Position numbers and translations under genes: made by a program. A stretch of 11,128 nt of DNA from Pseudomonadota bacterium (GTDB lineage: Bacteria; Pseudomonadota; Gammaproteobacteria; Xanthomonadales; Rhodanobacteraceae): positions 1-11,128 of the forward strand of contig JAJZGE010000018.1 in the NCBI GenBank assembly GCA_021798675.1. The letters run 5' to 3'. How positions within the stretch are numbered: position 1 is the first letter of the stretch; every line of letters starts with the position of its first letter. Positions 1 through 4,990 of the stretch are shown piece after piece. The notes under the pieces were generated by a model, which searched no databases, was not told the origin of the DNA, and saw only the letters and a program-made list of their open reading frames with translations.

Positions 1-97
1 GCGCGTTGCCGGAGTAGACCATCGCCGTGCAGTTGCCGTTGACGTCGCGTGTGGCCAGGTACACCTTGCCCTGGAAGCTGAAAGTGCTGCTCTGCAT
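1..97 (-). CDS. Partial phage tail protein, probably major tail tube subunit (N-terminus only)
   Basis: Only the first 32 codons are visible; the gene runs off the left edge. It starts at ATG 97-95, preceded by a good ribosome site (AAGGAG, 11 bases upstream), 6 bases after the stop of the upstream small gene. The visible N-terminus has the pattern FSFQGKVYLATRD followed by an asparagine/glycine turn and a hydrophobic strand (AMVYSG). From memory this resembles the opening strand of siphovirus-type major tail tube proteins. It does not look like the N-terminus of a Mu tail sheath, which would occupy this position in Mu itself. Being directly downstream of the gp36/gp37-type connectors fits a first tail structural gene. 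The assignment rests on a short stretch and is tentative. Confidence 0.5.
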   Translation of the reverse strand, partial: MQSSTFSFQGKVYLATRDVNGNCTAMVYSGNA

Positions 98-103
98 GGC
101 GGC

Positions 104-382
104 TTACTCCTTGGCCGGCGCGGCGGACGGCGTGGGCTGCGCCGGCGCCGACGCGGCAGCGGCGGTTTCGGCGGCGGCGGCTTTCGCCAGCTCGGCGGCG
201 TAGGGCGCGGGCTGGCCGGGTTTGGCCAGCTTGCGGGCTTCGGCCTCGATGGCCTTGACGCCCTCCTCGATCAGGTCAAGGCCCTTGAGCCACAGCGCCT
301 CGAGGATGTTGACCTCGATCGTGTCGCCGGCCTTGTAGAAGACGTCGGCATGGGTGTGAGGGAACTTCAAGCGCACTTTCAT
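104..382 (-). CDS. Small phage protein in the Mu gp38 position, N-terminal beta domain with Ala/Pro-rich tail
   Basis: A 92-residue protein starting at ATG 382-380, with a GAGG ribosome site about 9 bases upstream and 10 bases after the stop of the gp37-like gene. Residues 1-45 look like a compact beta-rich domain (PHTHAD, YKAGDTIEV, then a helix ending in LIEEG). Residues about 50-92 are a low-complexity tail rich in Ala, Pro and Glu, probably disordered. By position between gp37 and the tail gene it matches Mu gp38 (DUF2635), but the sequence looks more like the short 'PH...GD.I' phage proteins sometimes annotated DUF7210. Exact family and function are unknown; a structural or assembly role in head-tail joining or tail start is inferred from context. 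It shares a pattern with the 57-residue protein at 1405-1578. Confidence 0.72.
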   Translation of the reverse strand: MKVRLKFPHTHADVFYKAGDTIEVNILEALWLKGLDLIEEGVKAIEAEARKLAKPGQPAPYAAELAKAAAAETAAAASAPAQPTPSAAPAKE

Positions 383-392
383 GGGTATGTCC

Positions 393-830
393 TCAAGGCT
401 GCAGGATGGCCTGCGTCTGGTAGGTGTCGGTCCACAGCAGGTTGGCGCCGTCGTAGTCGACGAGGTCGCCCTGCTGCAGCTGGCAGGGACGGCCGCCCTT
501 GACCGGCGGCGTCCAGGTCATCAGCGCGCCGCGAACCGAGTCGAGCACGCCGCGCAGGGCATCGCTGCCCTGCAGTCCGCGATCGGCGGCGCGGTAGTTG
601 CGTACCGCCATCACCACGCCGAAGGTGATGATCGATCGCTGCTGGCCGCCGCCCTGGTGGTACTGGGCTTTTTCCTTGGCCAGCAGCACGAAGGCGCAGG
701 GCGGCTGAAACTCGCGGAGCGATTTGATCGCGGCGTAGTCGGCCGCGCCGCCGACGAAACGCAGCGTCGGCACCTGCGCCTGAATCTGCGCGATGACGGT
801 GGCCACGTCGAAGGGCGCGAACTGGCTCAT
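393..830 (-). CDS. Mu gp37-like protein (DUF1834 type), head-tail connector or tail terminator
   Basis: A 145-residue protein starting at ATG 830-828, whose ATG overlaps the TGA stop of the preceding gp36-like gene (ATGA), indicating translational coupling. The open frame extends further upstream, but that part lies inside the gp36 gene in another frame, so the coupled ATG is the better start. The sequence begins with an amphipathic helix (DVATVIAQIQAQVPTL), has a central strand region (PCAFVLLAKEKAQ, ITFGVVMAV) and ends with a C-terminal strand pair and WTDTYQTQAI. This strand-rich pattern with an N-terminal helix fits Mu gp37/DUF1834 and tail-terminator-like folds that join the tail to the connector. 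Following gp36 is the order seen in Mu. Family call is fairly firm; the exact role is inferred. Confidence 0.85.
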   Translation of the reverse strand: MSQFAPFDVATVIAQIQAQVPTLRFVGGAADYAAIKSLREFQPPCAFVLLAKEKAQYHQGGGQQRSIITFGVVMAVRNYRAADRGLQGSDALRGVLDSVRGALMTWTPPVKGGRPCQLQQGDLVDYDGANLLWTDTYQTQAILQP

Positions 831-1405
831 GGATAGCCGCTGCCCGAGCTGCCGCTGCTGGTACCGGGGATATCGCCGGTGTACTGGAAGTCGGTGGCGA
901 AGCCCTCCAGCGTGTCGCTGTCGAAGATGCGGTTGGGCGCATCGACCTGCGTGTCGCCCGAGCCGATCACCGTGACCGTGTCGCCGACGCCCAGGCTGAA
1001 CTGGCCGCTGGCCGTGAGCTGCAGAAACTTGAACGCGTCCTGGTAGTCGCGGCCGATCGGATCGGTCTTGGGGTCGGTGATGCGATCCTTGTGCAGCAGG
1101 TAGCGCGTGATGGCGCGCGCCCAGGCCACGACGACGCCCGGGACCGGGCTCAGCGGCAGGGTGTAGCCGCGGCGCTGCAGAAAGCCTTCGATGATGCCGC
1201 CGGCGTCGGTGATGGCATCGGTGATGCGCGCCAGCGCGGCGTTGGCCGCGGCGACCTGATCGGCGGTCCAGGCGCTGGTGCTGGTGCCCAGCAGCACCGC
1301 CTGCATGAGCGCGGTGTCGACGATCGGCGAGGTCGAGGGCGTGGCGACCTGCGCCAGTTCCTCGGCGCCCGGCCGCTGCGCCAGCTGGGCCGGCGTGACG
1401 TACAT
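827..1405 (-). CDS. Mu gp36-like protein (DUF1320), head-tail connector/adaptor
   Basis: A 192-residue protein opening with MYVTPAQLAQR, the usual start of the DUF1320/Mu gp36 family. A helical core at residues 50-135 includes the features AAANAALARI, GGIIEGFLQRRGY, WARAITRYLLH and the DYQDAFKFL helix, all typical of these adaptor proteins, which bind under the portal and extend the head-tail joint. It is longer than the roughly 140 residues usual for the family because of an extra C-terminal section from about residue 140, ending in a Ser/Gly-rich tail (SSGSSGSG). The start ATG overlaps the TGA of the 57-codon gene upstream (ATGA), and its own stop overlaps the ATG of gp37. This chain of overlaps points to a coupled connector cassette. 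Confidence 0.9.
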   Translation of the reverse strand: MYVTPAQLAQRPGAEELAQVATPSTSPIVDTALMQAVLLGTSTSAWTADQVAAANAALARITDAITDAGGIIEGFLQRRGYTLPLSPVPGVVVAWARAITRYLLHKDRITDPKTDPIGRDYQDAFKFLQLTASGQFSLGVGDTVTVIGSGDTQVDAPNRIFDSDTLEGFATDFQYTGDIPGTSSGSSGSGYP

Positions 1406-1578
1406 CAGCGGCGTTCCTTGCGCTTGCCGTCACCCTCGTCCGACTCGACCGGCTCGATGGGCGCCAGGTGGCCGGCTTTGATGTGCGGCGCGGCGTGCTC
1501 GGGCTTGAGCTCGATCTCGCCCTCGCGCACGACCTGGTCGTTGACGCGGTGCGGGCGCAGAACCTTGTACTTGGCCAT
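1405..1578 (-). CDS. Small phage head-tail region protein, 57 residues
   Basis: A short gene starting at ATG 1578-1576, with a strong ribosome site AAGGAG (1590-1585) 6 bases upstream. It ends at a TGA that overlaps the ATG of the gp36-like gene. The product starts MAKYKVLRPHRVNDQ, continues REGEIELKPEHAAPHIKAGHL and ends with an acidic-then-basic tail (ESDEGDGKRKERR). Codon use matches its neighbours, with GC at nearly all third positions. It resembles short conserved phage proteins found just before gp36-type connectors; function is unknown. The strong ribosome site, coupling and gap filling support a real gene despite its size. Its first 40 residues resemble those of the small protein at 104-382. 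Confidence 0.8.
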   Translation of the reverse strand: MAKYKVLRPHRVNDQVVREGEIELKPEHAAPHIKAGHLAPIEPVESDEGDGKRKERR

Positions 1579-1594
1579 GCGGGTCTCCTTGCAG

Positions 1595-1619
1595 GCCGGC
1601 GCCCACGCGGGGCGCCGGC
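1595..1619 (-). terminator. Perfect 10-bp GC hairpin after the coat gene (attenuator or partial terminator)
   Basis: The arms GCCGGCGCCC (1595-1604) and GGGCGCCGGC (1610-1619) are perfectly complementary around a 5-base loop. The hairpin begins 23 bases past the major capsid stop codon and ends 4 bases before the ribosome site of the next gene. No T-run follows on the minus strand, so it is not a textbook intrinsic terminator. A partial terminator, an mRNA 3'-end stabiliser for the highly expressed coat message, or a processing site are all possible. Confidence 0.6.
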
Positions 1620-1642
1620 TTCAGTGCGGCGCGGGATGCCGA

Positions 1643-2584
1643 TCAGGTGCCGGCGTACTGGATCAGGTAGCCGGCGGTGATGCCCGACAGCACCGGGGTG
1701 TTGTCGAAGCTGACGCCGTACACCCAGCTCTTGGCGTTCGGATCCCAGTAGGGCTGCTCGACCAGCGGGTGACCGTCGATCACGTAGGTGTAGCCGTAGC
1801 TCGGCTCCTCCATGTTCGGGTCTTCGCTCTCGGAGACGTAGGCCAGCACCACGTCGGTGCCCCAGACGTCGCCGAAGGTGTCGGCCGCGCCGGTGGCCAC
1901 CACCGCGCCGGCCTCGAGCACCGTCTTGATGCCCCAGAGGTTGGCGAGGATGTCGGTGGTGATGGAGCCAGCCGAGGTGTAGCGCACGCGATCGAGGATC
2001 TTGGTGTTGTAACGCAGCGCGGCCATCGCCTTGGAGCTGATGATCGCGACGTTGGGATACACGCCGATCGAGCTGCGGATCGCGGCCTTCCCTGTCTCGA
2101 TGTCGCCCGATGGATCCGAGCCGGCCGCGAGCCAGCTGTTGGTGCCGGTGGTCAACGCGTGCTGGTGGGCACCATCGTAGTTGGCGACGTTGCGTGCCAG
2201 CGTGCCGCAGGTGTTCTCGTGCGCCAGCATCAGGTTGCGCAGGACCGTGTTGACCGAGCGGCTGGCCAGATCGATGCCGGGCACGATGCTCGCGTCCTGC
2301 ATGATTTCGCGCGGCACCACCGCCTCGAGGGCGCTGGGCACGATCGCGTAGGGGTTGCCCTGGTAGCCGAACTCGATGCGCTTGGTGGCGGAGCCCGGAG
2401 CGCGCGCGGTGTTGTAGAGCCGGAACGCCTCCTTGCCGAACTGGATGATCTTGCCGCCGTACATCGACACGGGCGCCAGCGGGAACAGGTTGCGCCCGAC
2501 ATTGCCGGGCATCGTGTAGCCGAGGGCGTACTTGGACAGGACCGGATCGACGATTCGGGCCTGACTGGGGGTGAGCTGTGCCAT
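1643..2584 (-). CDS. Major capsid protein (HK97-fold type, not Mu gpT-like)
   Basis: A 313-residue protein starting at ATG 2584-2582, preceded by GAGG about 9 bases upstream. The N-terminus (LTPSQARIVDPVLS, then VGRNLFPLAPV and GGKIIQFGKEAFRLY) and the C-terminal part (WGIKTVLEAGAVV, DVWGTDVVLAYV, YGYTYVIDGHPLVEQPYWD) match phage coat proteins with N-arm, P-domain and A-domain organisation. The central helix DLASRSVNTVLRNLMLAHENT would be the spine helix. It lies after protease/scaffold and cement genes, the position of Mu gpT, and its size suits a coat protein. The sequence does not resemble Mu gpT as I remember it, so the coat appears swapped relative to Mu. A strong hairpin follows the stop codon, fitting a highly expressed gene. 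Confidence 0.87.
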   Translation of the reverse strand: MAQLTPSQARIVDPVLSKYALGYTMPGNVGRNLFPLAPVSMYGGKIIQFGKEAFRLYNTARAPGSATKRIEFGYQGNPYAIVPSALEAVVPREIMQDASIVPGIDLASRSVNTVLRNLMLAHENTCGTLARNVANYDGAHQHALTTGTNSWLAAGSDPSGDIETGKAAIRSSIGVYPNVAIISSKAMAALRYNTKILDRVRYTSAGSITTDILANLWGIKTVLEAGAVVATGAADTFGDVWGTDVVLAYVSESEDPNMEEPSYGYTYVIDGHPLVEQPYWDPNAKSWVYGVSFDNTPVLSGITAGYLIQYAGT

Positions 2585-2595
2585 TGCCTACGTCC

Positions 2596-2931
2596 TCAGT
2601 TGGGGATCAGGATGACTTCGATGCGCTGGCCGGCGGCGGTGGCGGCCATCAGCGCGCGCGCCACCGTCTTGCCGGTGCTGACGACGACCGCGTTGCCGTT
2701 GACGTCGCACTGCAGCGGGTCGCCGACATTGAACGCGCCGCCCGATGCCACGATGGCGGTGCCCAGCACGTCGACGGGGATCAGCTGGCCGGCGGCGGTG
2801 GCCGGCGCGCGGGCGACGCCCAGCACGTTGGCACCCGCGGCGGGCACGCCGCCGGTTTGCGAGACGAAGGTCTCGGCCACGACGGCGCCGGCCGCCGCGA
2901 TCGAGAGGTTGAGTACGCTGTGGAACTGCAT
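2596..2931 (-). CDS. Capsid cement/decoration protein, DUF2190 type
   Basis: A 111-residue protein starting at ATG 2931-2929 with ribosome site GGAGG about 9 bases upstream, and ending 11 bases before the coat gene start. It is almost entirely short hydrophobic beta segments separated by Gly/Ala turns (AAAGAVVAETFV, GANVLGVARAPA, GQLIPVDVLGTAIV, GDPLQCDVNGNAVV, GKTVARALMAATAAGQRIEVILI). This is the pattern of DUF2190-type capsid cement proteins, small beta-barrels that bind the shell exterior and stabilise the expanded head. Its place immediately upstream of the coat gene agrees with that role. No signal peptide is convincing: the N-terminal hydrophobic stretch is part of the first strands. 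Confidence 0.82.
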   Translation of the reverse strand: MQFHSVLNLSIAAAGAVVAETFVSQTGGVPAAGANVLGVARAPATAAGQLIPVDVLGTAIVASGGAFNVGDPLQCDVNGNAVVVSTGKTVARALMAATAAGQRIEVILIPN

Positions 2932-2961
2932 GGCGGGGATCCTCCGGGTGCGCTGTCAGGG

Positions 2962-3423
2962 TCAGCCGCCGACAGCGCGGACGGCGGACTTGAAGTCGGT
3001 GTTGGGGTTGGCGCGCTGGTAGGCGGTCGCGCGCTGGAAGAGCTCCATGCGCGTGGCGTCGACCTGCGAGCCGGCCGGTGCGGCGAACGACGCGGGGGCA
3101 GCCTCGGTGGTGCCGCCGGACTTCTCCTGGAAGTCCACCTGCTTGGGCAGCTCGCCCAGGAAGGCGCGCAGCAGCTCGGCCGGCTCCTTGGTGACCGTCT
3201 GGGCGCCCTCGGCGAAGCTGATCGGTGCAGCCGGCAGCGCCAGCATCAGCTCGACGATCGGCGCCTTCTGCCGCGGCAGCAGCTTGCCGGCCTTGACCAG
3301 GCCTTCGGCGAACTCGCCGGCGTCGGCGCGCCGCGCGGCGGTCTCGCGCCGGGCGAGCTCCTCCTCGCGAGTCTTCAGGGTGGTCTCGCGGGCGGCGAGT
3401 TCGGCGGCTTTGGCTGCGTCCAT
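2962..3423 (-). CDS. Z: Candidate nested scaffold protein (Mu Z-like), in-frame internal start within gene I
   Basis: Inside the protease gene, methionine 226 is encoded by ATG 3423-3421 and is preceded by a strong ribosome site (GGAG with a 6-base spacer). Starting here would give a 153-residue protein identical to the protease C-terminus. That region is highly charged and helical (DAAKAAELAARETTLK, then REEELARRETAARR, likely coiled coil) with Ala/Pro-rich segments, as expected of a scaffold. In Mu a scaffold, Z, is made from an in-frame internal start in gene I. The position right after a flexible acidic linker supports the same arrangement. It is inferred from sequence; no direct evidence of translation is available. 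Confidence 0.65.
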   Translation of the reverse strand: MDAAKAAELAARETTLKTREEELARRETAARRADAGEFAEGLVKAGKLLPRQKAPIVELMLALPAAPISFAEGAQTVTKEPAELLRAFLGELPKQVDFQEKSGGTTEAAPASFAAPAGSQVDATRMELFQRATAYQRANPNTDFKSAVRAVGG

Positions 3424-4098
3424 CGATGTCTCCAGGGTGCGGGTGCGGGAAGCCGCGAACTGCGGCACGGCGTCGGCATCGGCGCCGGTGACGTCGTCGG
3501 CGTCGTTGCCGGCGGCGTCGAGCGAGGCAAGGTCATCGCTGGGCAGCACGGCTTCCGCCTTGCCCAAGCCCTTGGTCTCGATCAGGTGCTCGCGCAGGCG
3601 GCGGAACAGGCCGGCGACAGTGGATGCGATCGCACTGCCGCCGTCGGCGAACTCGACGGTCAGCGCGTCCGGGGCGGCGAAGGCGGCCGAGGGGAGGCCT
3701 TTCACCGCGGGCGGCTGGGCACCGAGGAAGCCGACGTGGCGCAGATAGGCCGTGCCGGGCTTGGGATTGCCCGGGCTGTCGGCGAGGTACAGGCTGGCCG
3801 AGATCTTCTTGTAGCGTCCGGCGTTGACCAGCTCGGCGAAGGCCGGCTCGACCTGGTCGGCCTCGGCGAAGAGCGTGTCGCCTTCGACCTCGAGCTTGCG
3901 CACCCAGCCGAAGGCCGGCGCGTTCAGCGCCGGGTGGCCGATGACGATCGGCGCTTCGGAGACGGCCGGATCGTACCCGCTGGCGATCGCCTGCAGGTCG
4001 GCCTGGCTGAACTCGAGGGCGCGGCCGTCGACGGCCGTGTGGCGGCCGGCGCGGAAGATGGCCAGGCGCTTGGGAGTGGCGGGATGGACGGCGGGCAT
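2962..4098 (-). CDS. I: Prohead protease/scaffold, Mu I-like
   Basis: A 378-residue protein starting at ATG 4098-4096, close to the length of Mu I. Residues 10-140 form the protease domain (RLAIFRAGRHTAVDGRALEF, IVIGHPALNAPAFGWV, AGRYKKISASLYL, LRHVGFLGAQPPAV). Likely catalytic residues are His55 in the GHP motif, Ser100 or Ser102 in KKISAS and His121 in LRHVGF, the Ser-His-His layout known for herpesvirus assemblin-like prohead proteases. Residues about 185-225 are an acidic linker, and residues 226-378 a charged coiled-coil scaffold part with a probable separate start. The protein shapes the prohead and then cleaves scaffold, and probably itself, before packaging. Ribosome site upstream of ATG 4098 is weak. 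It is the first gene after the 322-base G/I gap, so it may be driven by its own late promoter. Confidence 0.93.
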   Translation of the reverse strand: MPAVHPATPKRLAIFRAGRHTAVDGRALEFSQADLQAIASGYDPAVSEAPIVIGHPALNAPAFGWVRKLEVEGDTLFAEADQVEPAFAELVNAGRYKKISASLYLADSPGNPKPGTAYLRHVGFLGAQPPAVKGLPSAAFAAPDALTVEFADGGSAIASTVAGLFRRLREHLIETKGLGKAEAVLPSDDLASLDAAGNDADDVTGADADAVPQFAASRTRTLETSMDAAKAAELAARETTLKTREEELARRETAARRADAGEFAEGLVKAGKLLPRQKAPIVELMLALPAAPISFAEGAQTVTKEPAELLRAFLGELPKQVDFQEKSGGTTEAAPASFAAPAGSQVDATRMELFQRATAYQRANPNTDFKSAVRAVGG

Positions 4099-4187
4099 GG
4101 CGCCATCGTCCCGGGTGGACCACCGTCACCGGATGCGACGCGCGTCGCGCAAACAACTACTACCCCGTGCTGCGGCACCCGGCGGTC

Positions 4188-4218
4188 AGCATAGCCCCGC
4201 GAGGCGCTCGCGCGTCAA
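4188..4218 (-). promoter_or_regulatory. Candidate late promoter upstream of gene I (PI-like)
   Basis: On the minus strand a -35-like TTGACG (4218-4213) is followed, after 19 bases, by a -10-like TATGCT (4193-4188). Transcription would begin near 4181, giving a leader of about 80 bases before gene I. The spacer is longer than the optimal 17 and contains a perfect dyad, CGCGAG-GCG-CTCGCG (4198-4212). Long spacers are known from activator-dependent promoters, including Mu mom, which needs the C protein. The location matches Mu PI. The sequence alone does not prove activity. Confidence 0.4.
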
Positions 4219-4330
4219 TCGAGCGTGGCGCCGGAGCTGGCGTCGAAATGCGGTGGGCTAGTGCGCCGCTTCGTCCCATCATCGCCCAAGATGGAGGCCG
4301 AGCGCATGGCGGCAGGGTCCAAGGCGCCGC

Positions 4331-4367
4331 AAACCCCCGTTTGAAGCGTTCGAAACCCGTTTAAGAA
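4331..4367. repeat. Phased A/T tracts with two AAAC..GTTT dyads
   Basis: A/T tracts are centred near 4332, 4342, 4352 and 4363, close to one helical turn apart, within GC-rich DNA. Two AAAC..GTTT dyads (4331-4342 and 4353-4362) are direct copies offset by 22 bases, and a TTCGAA palindrome (4349-4354) lies between them. Such phasing favours DNA bending or wrapping, as expected of a gyrase-binding arm or a protein operator. Function is inferred from position only. Confidence 0.5.
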
Positions 4368-4420
4368 CGCCGCGCGTCCATCGCCCCCGGCCATCCTACC
4401 GGGACCGGGGCCTGCGTCGC

Positions 4421-4897
4421 TCACAGCGCGTTCTGTGCGGTCGATCCCCGGATGGCGTCCAGCAGGTGCTTCGCGGTGATCCGCAATACGGCCGCGTTGT
4501 CCTCCTCGGACAGGCCGAGGAAGGGACGCGCCGGCAGATTCGCCTCCGGCCGCCCGAACTGCTGCGCGGCCGCATAGGGGCCGCTGGTGCCGACCGCCAG
4601 CTCCGGTCCGTTGACCTGGTAGACCAGGCGATCGCCCAGCAGGTGGTTGTCGAACTTCAGGGTCGGCAAGCCGGGGCGCAGCTTCGCCTTGCGCCGGGCG
4701 TAGCGCGGCGACAGGGGCGCCCAGGGCAGTCCGGCCGGATCGACCTCGGCGGCGGCGCGTGCGCGCGTGGAGACCAGCAACTCTTCGCCGATGTCGGCCA
4801 GCATCACGGCCGGCGCTTCCATCAGCGCGGCCGCATTTCGGATGGCGGCCAATGCGGCACGGCCGTCGAACGTGATGATGACTTGTGCGCCTGCCAT
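4421..4897 (-). CDS. G: Phage virion morphogenesis protein, Mu G-like (tail completion)
   Basis: A 158-residue protein starting at ATG 4897-4895, with AGGAGC 5 to 10 bases upstream. It carries the signature order of the phage virion morphogenesis family that includes Mu G and P2 S: an N-terminal helix pair, DPAGLPWAPLSPRYARRK (residues 53-70), a strand region (LKFDNHLLGDRLVY, ELAVGTSGPYAAAQQFG at 99-115) and LPARPFLGLS (121-130). Family members act late in joining heads to tails or completing tails. It follows the minor head gene F with a 93-base gap in which I see only the ribosome site and no convincing promoter or terminator. As in Mu, it is the last gene before the G/I junction. Confidence 0.93.
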   Translation of the reverse strand: MAGAQVIITFDGRAALAAIRNAAALMEAPAVMLADIGEELLVSTRARAAAEVDPAGLPWAPLSPRYARRKAKLRPGLPTLKFDNHLLGDRLVYQVNGPELAVGTSGPYAAAQQFGRPEANLPARPFLGLSEEDNAAVLRITAKHLLDAIRGSTAQNAL

Positions 4898-4990
4898 GAC
4901 CGCTCCTAGACTGTTGCCGGGCCTACGCCGTGGGACGCACCCCGAGACGACGGACGACCTGCCCGCCCCGTGCGTGGGGAGCGAGGGCCC

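Larger units (their letters stand above)
4099..4420. other. Non-coding G/I junction (322 bases), possible central regulatory and gyrase-site region
   Basis: This is the only long gap in an otherwise overlapping gene array. It lies between the Mu G-like and Mu I-like genes. In Mu this junction holds the late promoter PI and the central strong gyrase site that aligns the prophage ends for replicative transposition. Here it contains a promoter-like sequence (4188-4218) and a block of A/T tracts at about 10-base spacing (4331-4367). It is less GC-biased than its surroundings. A minus-strand open frame of about 69 codons covers part of it, but its codon use is unlike the neighbours and it was not called. 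Confidence 0.6.

Noticed and set aside
1091..3022. Very long plus-strand open frames opposite the coat and cement genes, and similar ones at 2578-4194, 4970-6730, 6219-7709 and 7805-9430
   Set aside because: They mirror real minus-strand genes in GC-rich DNA where stops are rare. Their products are low-complexity Arg/Ala/Gly-rich, show no family motifs and lack coherent ribosome sites.
4385..4410. Possible terminator hairpin CCCCGG/CCGGGG just after gene G
   Set aside because: Only 6 bp with a 14-base loop and no T-run; such pairs are expected by chance at this GC content.
4215..4424. Minus-strand frame of 69 codons starting at a GTG that overlaps the stop of gene G, inside the G/I gap
   Set aside because: The GTGA overlap is tempting, but third-position GC is lower than in the neighbours, there is no recognisable domain, and it runs through the phased A/T block and ends in the candidate -35. 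It may be worth a conservation check.
4898..4990. 93-base gap between F and G as a possible promoter or terminator
   Set aside because: Only a 4-bp CCCC/GGGG hairpin and the gene G ribosome site are visible; there is no plausible -35/-10 pair.
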